Below, piece by piece: positions 17,915 to 25,668 of a stretch of DNA of 64,000 bases. The notes below the pieces were generated by a model. The model was given only the letters and a program-made list of their open reading frames with translations. It was not told the DNA's origin and searched no databases. The position numbers were made by a program, and so were the translations under genes. Source of the DNA: Aquimarina sp. U1-2 (GTDB taxonomy: Bacteria; Bacteroidota; Bacteroidia; Flavobacteriales; Flavobacteriaceae); assembly GCF_017897595.1 (NCBI RefSeq), contig NZ_JAGKIK010000016.1, forward strand, positions 29,385 through 93,384. The letters run 5' to 3'. Every line of letters begins with the position of its first letter. The stretch's first letter is position 1.

Positions 17915-18151
17915 ATGACAGAAATAACCTTAACATATTACGGCGAAGTAGCCGAGAAAACGGGAAAAGAACAAGAAACCGTTCAGCTGGAAAACATTGA
18001 AATTCCAGAAATCATGAAATACTTGGAAAGTACTTATGCTCTAAATACAAAAGGCATAAAAATCGCAGTGAACCACGAATTGGCAACCCAGGATACCCAA
18101 CTAAAGGCAAATGATGAGATTGCCATACTATCCCCTTTTGCAGGAGGCTAA
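17915..18151 (+). CDS. moaD: Molybdopterin synthase small subunit MoaD
   Basis: A 78-residue ubiquitin-like sulfur carrier of the MoaD/ThiS fold. It ends with the obligatory double glycine (SPFAGG), which is adenylylated by MoeB and then thiocarboxylated. The body shows the typical TEITLTYYGEVAEKTGKEQE strand-turn-strand and NDEIAILSPFAGG tail. It is followed by moeB after 3 bp and by moaE, its partner in molybdopterin synthase. Confidence 0.93.
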   Translation: MTEITLTYYGEVAEKTGKEQETVQLENIEIPEIMKYLESTYALNTKGIKIAVNHELATQDTQLKANDEIAILSPFAGG

Positions 18152-18154
18152 ACT

Positions 18155-19192
18155 ATGAAGGAAGATAACAGGTATATCAGACAAGAAGCATTACCACAAG
18201 TAGGTAAAAGCGGTCAACAAAAACTTCAAGAAGCAAGCGTTTTGGTTGTTGGTTGCGGTGGTTTAGGATGTGCTATGTTGCCTTATTTAGTCGGTAGCGG
18301 CATCTGTAAAATAGGTATTGTAGATGGTGATGTGGTGTCAAAAAGCAATCTACACCGCCAAGTACTATTTACACAAAGCGATGTTGGGCAGCTTAAAGTA
18401 GAAATCGCGGCCTTAGAATTACAGGCGCAGAATGATGATGTGACCATCCATACATATCCTTATTATTTAGATGGTGATAATGCCTTATCGCTTTTTAAAA
18501 ACTACAATATTATTGTAGACGCTACTGATAGAATCCCTATAAGATATCTTATTAACGATGCTTGCATACTGACCGGAAAACCTTTTGTACACGCCGCATT
18601 ATATCGATTTCAAATACAGGTTTCCGTCTTTAATTACAAAAACGGTCCTACGTACCGATGTCTTTATCCTGAACCTGCTTCGGTAACCCAGAGTTGTGAT
18701 ACCGCCGGTGTTTTAGGTTCTACCGTCGCCATTGCAGGCGCTTTGCAGGTTAATGAGGTGATGAAGATTATTTTAGATGTAGGAACTGTGCTATCTGGTC
18801 AGGTATTGCTAAAAGATGTTCTAAAAAACGCGCAACAGACATTCTTGTTCAAAAAGGACGAGACGATTGCAATGGATATGGCATTCTTTCAAAAGGAGCA
18901 TCGTAATCTTAAAGTGGATTTCGCTTTCGCGAAAGCGGAAAATCATATGCTGTTAGATGTGCGCACAGCTACAGAATATCCGAGAATCAAGGACGATAAG
19001 GTGTACAACATTCCTTTAGGTCAGTTAGAAAATTCAATTCACAAAATACCTAAGGATACCCCAATATCCATTTTCTGTAAAAGTGGAAAAAGAAGTGAGC
19101 AAGCCCTGCACATTTTAAAAAAATACAACTATCAAAAGCTGTATTGTCTAAATGAGAATGCAGTACAGATTTATAAAGAATTACACCTATGA
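18155..19192 (+). CDS. moeB: MoeB/ThiF-type adenylyltransferase with C-terminal rhodanese domain
   Basis: A 345-residue E1-like enzyme that activates the MoaD C-terminus. It has the nucleotide-binding loop VVGCGGLGCAML at 31-42, an R-finger segment SNLHRQVLFTQSDVGQ, a Cys at 181 (TQSCDTAGVLGS), and a rhodanese domain from about 255 with active-site Cys308 in FCKSGKRSE. Fusion of the two lets one protein adenylylate and probably deliver sulfur, as in eukaryotic MOCS3/Uba4. A palindrome at 18920-18937 encodes FAFAKA in the linker before the rhodanese domain. Overlaps moaE by 4 bp. Confidence 0.92.
   Translation: MKEDNRYIRQEALPQVGKSGQQKLQEASVLVVGCGGLGCAMLPYLVGSGICKIGIVDGDVVSKSNLHRQVLFTQSDVGQLKVEIAALELQAQNDDVTIHTYPYYLDGDNALSLFKNYNIIVDATDRIPIRYLINDACILTGKPFVHAALYRFQIQVSVFNYKNGPTYRCLYPEPASVTQSCDTAGVLGSTVAIAGALQVNEVMKIILDVGTVLSGQVLLKDVLKNAQQTFLFKKDETIAMDMAFFQKEHRNLKVDFAFAKAENHMLLDVRTATEYPRIKDDKVYNIPLGQLENSIHKIPKDTPISIFCKSGKRSEQALHILKKYNYQKLYCLNENAVQIYKELHL
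18920..18937. repeat. Palindromic element inside moeB (core GCTTTCGCGAAAGC)
   Basis: Its 18 bases, TTCGCTTTCGCGAAAGCG, are identical to the first 18 of the palindrome in xdhC at 14275. The perfect palindromic core is CGCTTTCGCGAAAGCG at 18922-18937. Read in frame as FAFAKA in the linker before the rhodanese domain. Confidence 0.75.
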
Positions 19193-19623
19193 AAAGGAAA
19201 ACCGTATTTATCGAAGGCGCCATTACGCCAGAATTCATTGCAACATCGATTGCAAAACATCAAGGTAAAACATCTATTGGGGCGCATAATATTTTTTTAG
19301 GACAAGTGCGAGAAGATAGCATAGATAGTCGTAAAGTGACCGCAATAGATTTTTCGTGTTATCAGGAAATGGCAGAAAAGAAATTAGCTGAAATACGAGA
19401 AACCACATTTCAGAAATATGAACTTACCTGTATGCACATCTATCACAGTTTGGGCGAAGTTTCTGTGGGTGGTATTTGCATATTTGTGTTTGTCTCTGCG
19501 CCACACAGACCTATCGTTTATGAAGCTACCGAGTATATTGTCAACGAAGTAAAAACAAAGGTACCCATCTTTGGAAAGGAACTGATAGAAGGTGAAACGC
19601 ATCAATGGAAAAAGAACAATTAG
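19189..19623 (+). CDS. moaE: Molybdopterin synthase large subunit MoaE
   Basis: A 144-residue MoaE. Diagnostic segments are GAHNIFLGQVREDS (N-terminal hammerhead loop), FSCYQEMAEKKLAEI, IYHSLGEVSVGGICIFVFVSAPHRP and the catalytic-lysine region NEVKTKVPIFGKEL. It forms the heterotetramer with MoaD that turns cyclic pyranopterin monophosphate into molybdopterin. The ATG at 19189 overlaps moeB. Confidence 0.95.
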   Translation: MKRKTVFIEGAITPEFIATSIAKHQGKTSIGAHNIFLGQVREDSIDSRKVTAIDFSCYQEMAEKKLAEIRETTFQKYELTCMHIYHSLGEVSVGGICIFVFVSAPHRPIVYEATEYIVNEVKTKVPIFGKELIEGETHQWKKNN

Positions 19624-19627
19624 TAGT

Positions 19628-20536
19628 ATGGTAGACATCACACATAAATCAAACACGCTACGTATCGCAACAGCACAAGCTATTGTAAAAACAAGTAATC
19701 AAGCTACAATTGATGCAATTAAGAACGATAAAGTGCCTAAAGGAAATGTTTTTGCTATGAGCAAGGCAGCCGGACTTTTGGGCGTAAAGAAAACACCTGA
19801 GCTTTTGCCCGATTGCCATCCACTACCTATCGAATATGCAGGTGTAGATTTTAATATTGAAGGTTTTGATATCAAAGTAACAGTTACCATTAAAACCATT
19901 TACAAGACCGGTGTAGAAGTCGAGGCAATGCACGGTGCAAGTGTTGTGGCCTTGAATATGTACGATATGCTGAAACCTATCGACAAGGGTATTGAAATAC
20001 ATAGTATCAGATTGATAGAAAAGAAAGGTGGAAAAAGCGACTTTAAAAAGATCGACGTCAATGACATAAGGGCAGGTATTATTGTATGCTCAGATTCTGT
20101 TTCAGCTGGAATAAATACAGATGCTTCCGGAAAAGCGATTGCGCACTTTCTTGAAGATTACAACATTGAAGTTGCTAGTGAAACTGTTGTGCCGGATGAT
20201 ATTCAAGCCATACAGAAAGCAGTTCAAAAGGTATTACCCCACCAGAACTTAATCATACTCACAGGTGGTACAGGTCTTTCGCCCAGGGACGTTACACCAG
20301 AAGCTATCTTGCCTATGTTGGATAAGCGTATTCCTGGAGCAGAAGAAACTATAAGGCGTTATGGTCAGGACAGGATGCCATTTGCATTCTTGTCGCGCAG
20401 TGTGGTGGGCATAAAGGATAATGCGCTCATTCTGACACTTCCAGGCTCGCCAAAGGGCGTCAAAGAATCGTTGGATGCCGTAATGCCGCATTTGCTTCAT
20501 GTTTTTTCAATTTTAAAAGGTGAAGCACACGGATGA
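19628..20536 (+). CDS. moaC: MoaC-MoaB fusion: cyclic pyranopterin monophosphate synthase / molybdopterin adenylyltransferase
   Basis: About 302 residues from the ATG at 19628. The frame is open from 19592, but that would overlap moaE, and MVDITHKSNTLRIA is the normal MoaC start. Residues 1-150 are MoaC (LPDCHPLPIEYAGVDF; TGVEVEAMHGASVVALNMYDMLKP). Residues about 160-300 are a MoaB/MogA domain (ILTGGTGLSPRDVTPEA; LPGSPKGVKESLDAV). The fused protein covers the second step (with MoaA) and the adenylylation that precedes MoeA. MoaCB fusions are known in some bacteria. Overlaps moaA by 4 bp. Confidence 0.95.
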   Translation: MVDITHKSNTLRIATAQAIVKTSNQATIDAIKNDKVPKGNVFAMSKAAGLLGVKKTPELLPDCHPLPIEYAGVDFNIEGFDIKVTVTIKTIYKTGVEVEAMHGASVVALNMYDMLKPIDKGIEIHSIRLIEKKGGKSDFKKIDVNDIRAGIIVCSDSVSAGINTDASGKAIAHFLEDYNIEVASETVVPDDIQAIQKAVQKVLPHQNLIILTGGTGLSPRDVTPEAILPMLDKRIPGAEETIRRYGQDRMPFAFLSRSVVGIKDNALILTLPGSPKGVKESLDAVMPHLLHVFSILKGEAHG

Positions 20537-21540
20537 AAATTAAAACCAACATATTGAACGACAGTTTTGGTAGGCATCATAACTACCTGCGTATTTCATT
20601 AATCGAAAAGTGCAATTTAAGATGTGCTTATTGTATGCCAGAAGAAGGGGTACTTTTAAGTCCTAAAAAGTCGTTGATGACAGCTGAAGAGGTACTGAGC
20701 ATTGCTAAGGTTTTTGTGAAGCACGGCGTAGACAAAATTCGGTTAACCGGTGGGGAGCCATTGCTACGAAAAGACTTTTCAACCATTCTGGAAGGGTTAT
20801 CGCAATTAAATGTTGCATTATCCATCACCACAAATGCGGTACTGGTAGATAGACACATTGAAGATTTTAAAAAATATCGGCTGCACCACATTAACGTTAG
20901 CCTTGACACACTCATAGAAGAAAAATTTACCACCATTACCAAGCGCAATCAGTTTCAAAAAGTGAAGGACAATCTTCAGTTATTATTGGGCCAGGGATTT
21001 AAAACAAAAATCAATGTGGTTTTGATGAAGGGTTTCAATGATACCGAAGTCATCGATTTTATAAAACTTACCAAAGATGAAAACCTCGAAGTTCGCTTTA
21101 TAGAGTTTATGCCCTTTGATGGTAATAAATGGAGTAAGGATAAGTTGGTGTCCCATCAAGAGATTTTAGACCAAGTAAACCGGTATTTTGGGGAGGAAGC
21201 CAATCAGGTCCTAGTCAATGAGCAAAACTTTACAGCCAGAAACTATAAAATTAGAGGTTTTAAGGGACGATATGGGATTATCAGTACCGTTACAAATCCG
21301 TTTTGTGATGGATGTAATCGTATCAGGCTCACGGCAAACGGCAAATTGAAAAACTGTCTTTTTTCAAACAATGAGACCGATTTGTTAAGCTATTTACGTA
21401 AAGGAGAATCTATCGAACCGCTTATAGCAAAATCTATCTACGCTAAAAAAGCGATTCGCGCAGGAATGACAGATACTGAGGATTTTGAAAATCCAGAAAA
21501 ACATAACGATAATCGAAGTATGATTACGATTGGAGGATAG
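20533..21540 (+). CDS. moaA: GTP 3',8-cyclase MoaA (radical SAM)
   Basis: A 335-residue radical SAM enzyme. The N-terminal 4Fe-4S cysteines are Cys27, Cys31 and Cys34 in CNLRCAYCMPEEG, followed by LTGGEPLLRKDF. The C-terminal cluster that binds GTP is in FCDGCNRIRLTANGKLKNCLF, and the protein ends in the conserved Gly-Gly (TIGG) needed for activity. It catalyses the first committed step of Moco synthesis. Last gene of the train, with no clear hairpin terminator seen in the 170 bp that follow. Confidence 0.97.
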   Translation: MKIKTNILNDSFGRHHNYLRISLIEKCNLRCAYCMPEEGVLLSPKKSLMTAEEVLSIAKVFVKHGVDKIRLTGGEPLLRKDFSTILEGLSQLNVALSITTNAVLVDRHIEDFKKYRLHHINVSLDTLIEEKFTTITKRNQFQKVKDNLQLLLGQGFKTKINVVLMKGFNDTEVIDFIKLTKDENLEVRFIEFMPFDGNKWSKDKLVSHQEILDQVNRYFGEEANQVLVNEQNFTARNYKIRGFKGRYGIISTVTNPFCDGCNRIRLTANGKLKNCLFSNNETDLLSYLRKGESIEPLIAKSIYAKKAIRAGMTDTEDFENPEKHNDNRSMITIGG

Positions 21541-21695
21541 TGTTAGTTTAGAAAAAGAATAAAAGAAGATCATATTTTTTTGGTTAATTTGTGAATGAAA
21601 AATGGTTTAGAAATTTAGCGATGGAGTAAAACATAATAATTTTACCAGTTTATTTCCTCTCTTTTCTATATATTAATTATAAACTAAAAGTTGCA

Positions 21696-22411
21696 ATAAA
21701 ATTAAAAAATCAAAATGTGCTTACCATTGGAGGAGCCACCGGAATGGGATTTGCGACGGCCAAATTAGCCGAAAATCTCGGGGCTCGAGTTTATATCGAT
21801 GGTCATAATAAGGACAAAAACAAAAGGGCCTTAGCCCAACTTTCAAATACAGCACATGGCTATTATTTAGATGTCATAAATCCTAAATCAATAAAAGAAC
21901 TCTTCGATTCATTAGAACGTATTGATCATATTTTCATAACGGCGGCACCGGAGATTTTAAGGATGCACCTTTAGAAATTAAGGATACTTACATCTTTGGT
22001 GAATTTTGGAGTTTATTTATGATAACTAAAGAAGCGGTAGAAAAAAATTCATCTAAAGGCTCAATTACATTCATCACCGGAGGATTTACCGAGAATCCAA
22101 CAAAAGGTACCGTTTTAGTTTCATCTGCATTTCACGCGGTGGAAGGATTTGCTAAAGCTATGACCGTTGAAATGGCACCAATTCGATTCAATGTGATTCG
22201 ACCAGGATTTATCGATAGTGGTTTTTGGGATTTTATGGAAAAAGATGAACGTGAAAAACTATTTAACAAGACAAAAACAACCATAGCGGTCAATCGATTA
22301 GGTATATCAGAAGATATTGCCCAAATGGTTACTTCAATTATGATGAACTCGTTTATAAATGGTCAAATTACTGAAGTGAACGGAGCAAAATTACCAGAAA
22401 AAACTGTTTAA
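21696..22411 (+). pseudogene. SDR-family oxidoreductase, disrupted (frameshift and no normal start codon)
   Basis: The frame KLKNQNVLTIGGATGMGFATAKLAENLGA is a classical SDR cofactor loop. Upstream of it the codon where ATG would be expected (21696) is ATA, leaving only a GTG at 21717 inside the first beta-strand. The frame breaks near 21950: the first part ends in FITAAP and the second resumes as DFKDAPLEIKDTYIFGEFWSLFMITKEAV. Adding one G in CCGGAG restores it. The rest has SAFHAVEGFAKAMTVEMAPIRFNVIRPGFID, where the usual catalytic YxxxK is replaced by FxxxE (FHAVE), so the active site also looks unusual. Probably decaying, alone after the moaA operon. Confidence 0.8.
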
Positions 22412-22667
22412 AATTGTGTACAACCATTAGCGGGTTTAGTATTGTTTTAGAACATAAAACTATACTTTACGAATTAAATTCAGTAAAATATCTCAGAAAT
22501 ACTTAAAGAATACTGAGCAGGCATAGGAGTTCTGGCACATAGATGAGACGATTTTGACCCAAGCAGTTTTGAAGAGAATATGAAAAATGATAAATATCAA
22601 CAATCGAAAAATTTAAAAATAAGATATTTGTTATAATAGTATTTAGCTATATATATAAACAAATAGT

Positions 22668-23240
22668 ATGCTTAGAGAATTCTTATTACAAATATCTTCT
22701 TTTACAGAGGATGAAGTTCAAACTTTATTGGATAGTGGAACATTAAAAAAAGCAAAAGTCAACGAAACTATTTTCTTGGCGGGTAATTACTTTTCAAAGC
22801 TTTGGTTTTTGAATAATGGGATTGTTAGAGCATTCCGAATTATTAATGGCGAAGACTATACTTTCTTTTTCTTTACAAAACAAAATTTTGCAGTAGATTA
22901 TCAAAGTTATCTTACGGGAGAGAAAAGCCCTTTATTCTTTGAATCCTTAACTGATGTTGAATATGTTGAATTTACCAAAGAATCCATAGAAAAAATCTAC
23001 CAGACAATTCCTTCTTTTGAAAAAGTGGGTCGCATTATGTCAGAAAATGCCTATTTAAGTGCTACTGAAAGATTAAAGCAATTTCAGGCAGAACTGCTCG
23101 AAGTACGTTATGAAAAACTAATGGAGAGGGATCCTGAACTGTTTCAACAAATTCCACAGTACCACATCGCTTCTTATCTGGGTGTAAAACCACAAAGCTT
23201 AAGCCGTATTCGAGCAAGACTCGCTGGTAAGAAATATTGA
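22668..23240 (+). CDS. Crp/Fnr-family transcriptional regulator
   Basis: A 190-residue regulator of the compact Bacteroidota type: a cyclic-nucleotide-binding-like barrel (residues about 15-115, containing GNYFSKLWFLNNGIVRAF) joined by a long helix to a C-terminal HTH with QIPQYHIASYLGVKPQSLSRIRARL. The residues that grip cAMP in E. coli CRP are not preserved and there are no cysteines, so its signal is unknown. A palindrome TTCACCTATGTGAA lies 33 bp after its stop and again at 23987. A second protein of the same kind is encoded at 29314-29889. Confidence 0.9.
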   Translation: MLREFLLQISSFTEDEVQTLLDSGTLKKAKVNETIFLAGNYFSKLWFLNNGIVRAFRIINGEDYTFFFFTKQNFAVDYQSYLTGEKSPLFFESLTDVEYVEFTKESIEKIYQTIPSFEKVGRIMSENAYLSATERLKQFQAELLEVRYEKLMERDPELFQQIPQYHIASYLGVKPQSLSRIRARLAGKKY

Positions 23241-23272
23241 AAATCAATCCTTTTTTATCTTTACCGTTCTTC

Positions 23273-23286
23273 TTCACCTATGTGAA
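23273..23286. promoter_or_regulatory. Candidate Crp/Fnr-type operator TTCACCTATGTGAA, copy 1
   Basis: Inverted repeat TTCAC-N4-GTGAA located 33 bp after the Crp/Fnr gene and 82 bp before the membrane-protein ATG at 23368. It sits in a longer conserved block, also found at 23987, that continues with ATGT, a CCTTTG and an AAATTTGT segment, so it looks like a shared promoter-operator module. Binding by the neighbouring regulator is inferred. Confidence 0.55.
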
Positions 23287-23367
23287 TGTTTTGACTTAAT
23301 CCTTTGTTAAAATTTGTAATATCAAATCCAAAAACGATAATAGCATTTTTAAAATCATAAAAGGACT

Positions 23368-23799
23368 ATGAATAAAAGAAGTAAAACAGCTGGTATTCTA
23401 TACATTGTAGTTGCTGCTGTAAGCCTAATCTTAGGTGTTATCTATTTAATGAGTACTTCTTTTATGCCTTATCATGCTGATGCTATAGACAAGTCCTGGG
23501 AATCTCTTGAAGGGTCCACACAATATTTATTCTTAGCTCTTATGGATGTAGCCGGCGCAGGTTGGCTAACTTTGAGTTTTACTATTTTACTACTTTATTA
23601 TTTCCCGTTTAGAAAAGAAGCTGTTTGGGTTAGGTATGCTATTCCGTCTATCATTCTTATATTTTATATCCCAACTTTGTTAGCAACTTTAAGTGTGCTA
23701 TTCAACACAGCTGCAACACCTCCGTGGTCTGGCAACGCTATATGCTGCCTATTAGCACTGTTCGGTTTAATTCTTGACGCTCCCTGGAAAAAGGGATAG
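23368..23799 (+). CDS. Small integral membrane protein, unknown function
   Basis: A 143-residue protein with four predicted transmembrane helices: about 7-28 (AGILYIVVAAVSLILGVIYL), 50-77, 86-110 and 115-135. No catalytic or metal-binding motif is visible. Similar four-helix proteins are common in Bacteroidota and unassigned. It has its own upstream operator-like palindrome (23273) shared with the DUF2141 gene at 24051, which suggests both answer to the same Crp/Fnr-type regulator. Confidence 0.75.
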   Translation: MNKRSKTAGILYIVVAAVSLILGVIYLMSTSFMPYHADAIDKSWESLEGSTQYLFLALMDVAGAGWLTLSFTILLLYYFPFRKEAVWVRYAIPSIILIFYIPTLLATLSVLFNTAATPPWSGNAICCLLALFGLILDAPWKKG

Positions 23800-23986
23800 A
23801 AATTGAATCAATCGATTTTCTGTTTTCACAGCAATACCAATTTCAACATAAACCCTGAACAAGAGTGCTTTTTTGAAGTGCCTCTATTTCTCTTTATACA
23901 GTTGTGAATATATATGCCTTTGCACCCGCCTTTATTAACAGCAGGAAGACAAGGATTTTCATAAAATAATCCTGAAGATACTCTTC

Positions 23987-24000
23987 TTCACCTATGTGAA
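23987..24000. promoter_or_regulatory. Candidate Crp/Fnr-type operator TTCACCTATGTGAA, copy 2
   Basis: Identical 14-bp palindrome to 23273-23286, here 51 bp before the DUF2141 ATG. The following 40 bp (CCTTTG, then GAAATTTGT, then ACATCAAAT) are also nearly the same as in copy 1, so the whole block appears duplicated and conserved. Confidence 0.55.
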
Positions 24001-24050
24001 TGTATAGGTTTTACCCTTTGCTGAAATTTGTTACATCAAATAGATAAACA

Positions 24051-24494
24051 ATGAAAGCATTAAAACATTCAATACATTTTTCTTTACTACTTCTAATCCT
24101 TACATCTTACGATATAAGTGGTCAGAATTCTCAAAACGTACAGTTACTTGTCGAGATTGAAGGTATTCAAACTATAAAAGGCACCCTCTATATAGCGCTT
24201 TTTAGTGAGCCATATGATTTCCCGAATGTAGAAAAGACTAAGATCAAAGATTTCAAAACTGTTGAGCATCAAAAAGAGACATTTACCTTTTCTGTACCCG
24301 AAGGAACCTATGCTATCACCGTATTTCAGGATTTAGATGAGGATAAAGAATTTGATAAAAATTTTTTCGGTGTACCCAAGGAGCCCTATTGTCTTTCTAA
24401 CAATGTAAAACCAAAATTATCGACACCGGATTTTGAGGACTGTGCCTTTACAGTCTCTACAAATACAACTATCAATCTAAAATTAATCAATTAA
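24051..24494 (+). CDS. DUF2141 family exported protein
   Basis: A 147-residue protein with a signal peptide (HSIHFSLLLLILTSYDISG, cleavage before QNSQ) and a single beta-sandwich domain of the DUF2141 type. Typical phrases are IKGTLYIALFSEP, FSVPEGTYAITVFQDLDEDKEFDKNFFGVPKEPYCLSNN. The conserved Asp-rich turn DLDEDKEFD may bind calcium. Family function is unknown. It often sits near oxidoreductase or carotenoid genes in Bacteroidota, as here. Preceded by the operator-like palindrome at 23987. Confidence 0.9.
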   Translation: MKALKHSIHFSLLLLILTSYDISGQNSQNVQLLVEIEGIQTIKGTLYIALFSEPYDFPNVEKTKIKDFKTVEHQKETFTFSVPEGTYAITVFQDLDEDKEFDKNFFGVPKEPYCLSNNVKPKLSTPDFEDCAFTVSTNTTINLKLIN

Positions 24495-24515
24495 AACAAT
24501 TTAAATTTTTTACTT

Positions 24516-25385
24516 ATGAAAACAAGAAACACACTTAGATGGCTGCACATCATCGCAGCTGCTGCTATTGGCACGTTTATTTATTCGCCCTGGGCGAGCA
24601 TAGAGTGGTTTGCTCTTACCATACAGGTTTTAGTAATTCCTGTATTGACCATTACTGGCCTATGGATGTGGAAGCCTAAATGGTTTAAGGGAAAAAATAA
24701 AGGTGCTATGAGAAGTCTCACTATTCTTTTGGCACTAGGTTTTACGCTAAATAGTGTAAACGCACAGGAAAAATTGAGAGGTGGATCCGGAGGTTTTATG
24801 CTGGGGGCAAAAATTCTGAAAACAGATGAATACCAGTATTTTGTAAGAGAAGGAGGGCCTGATATAGAAAATAATGTTAGACAGATAGGTGGTGAAGGAT
24901 ACTGGGTCTTAAATAAATGGGTTTTAGGAGGAAGTGGTTACTACAATTTTGGTGACAAAGCCGGTGATGGTAATCAGGAATACAAAATACAAGGTGGTGG
25001 TGGTTTTCTTAATGTAGGGTATATCGTTTACCATACTGAGAAACTATACGCTTTTCCTTTATTGGGAATAGGAGTTGATGCTCTGGGTATTCATAGAGAA
25101 ATTGATACAGACGTTGCCTTCGAACCAGACAGATTTCTTTCGGCCAGCTACTTCATCGTAAGGCCTGTACTTGATATTGGTTATGGTTTAGACTGGTTTC
25201 CGAAAAAACAAGGATTTAAAGTTGGTATCAGAGCAGGTTTCAACTATACATTGGATCGTGGTAACGACTGGAACCATTACGGAGGTGAAATAACCAATCC
25301 CGATTTGCCTGATAATGATCTGGATGGCTGGTATTTTAGAATCACTATAGGTGGTGGTGCTATAAAAAAAGTACAGAAAAATTAG
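24516..25385 (+). CDS. Membrane hairpin fused to an outer-membrane beta-barrel-like protein
   Basis: A 289-residue frame with two parts. Residues 1-60 form a two-helix membrane hairpin (LRWLHIIAAAAIGTFIYSP; FALTIQVLVIPVLTITGLWMW) ending in basic KPKWFKGKNKG. Residue 65 is a Met that begins a complete signal peptide of its own (MRSLTILLALGFTLNSVNAQ), followed by about 200 residues of Gly/aromatic-rich amphipathic strands resembling an outer-membrane barrel. Either two genes have fused, or the barrel is translated from the internal ATG at 24708. Function unknown. It lies 21 bp after the DUF2141 gene and 1 bp before the 2TM gene. Confidence 0.7.
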   Translation: MKTRNTLRWLHIIAAAAIGTFIYSPWASIEWFALTIQVLVIPVLTITGLWMWKPKWFKGKNKGAMRSLTILLALGFTLNSVNAQEKLRGGSGGFMLGAKILKTDEYQYFVREGGPDIENNVRQIGGEGYWVLNKWVLGGSGYYNFGDKAGDGNQEYKIQGGGGFLNVGYIVYHTEKLYAFPLLGIGVDALGIHREIDTDVAFEPDRFLSASYFIVRPVLDIGYGLDWFPKKQGFKVGIRAGFNYTLDRGNDWNHYGGEITNPDLPDNDLDGWYFRITIGGGAIKKVQKN

Positions 25386-25386
25386 A

Positions 25387-25668
25387 ATGATGAACAGTTT
25401 TATAGCACAGCAGATTTACGAAAAGGCCCGCCGAAGGGTGGGCTTTCGTATACACTTCATAGCTTTTATTATTGGCGTATTGATCAATTGGGTGGTTTGG
25501 GCTGTATATCCCACCGTACATATCTGGCCGATATGGCCTACGCTGGGTTGGAGCATTGGAATTACTGCACATTATCTCGGTGTATTTTACCCAGGAAAGG
25601 TCTTTTCTATAGAAAAAGAAATCAATCGTATACAATTAAAAGAAACGCAAGATGAAGAAACAAGATAA
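25387..25668 (+). CDS. 2TM-domain membrane protein
   Basis: A 93-residue protein of the Bacteroidota 2TM-domain family: IYEKARRRVGFRIHF, then helix 1 (AFIIGVLINWVVWAVY), a short PTVHIWPIWP turn, helix 2 (LGWSIGITAHYLGVF) and a charged tail. The domain commonly accompanies LytTR or redox genes, and its role is unknown. Its end overlaps the start of the CrtI-like gene by 17 bp, so they are co-transcribed. The second Met at 25390 could equally be the start. Confidence 0.8.
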   Translation: MMNSFIAQQIYEKARRRVGFRIHFIAFIIGVLINWVVWAVYPTVHIWPIWPTLGWSIGITAHYLGVFYPGKVFSIEKEINRIQLKETQDEETR

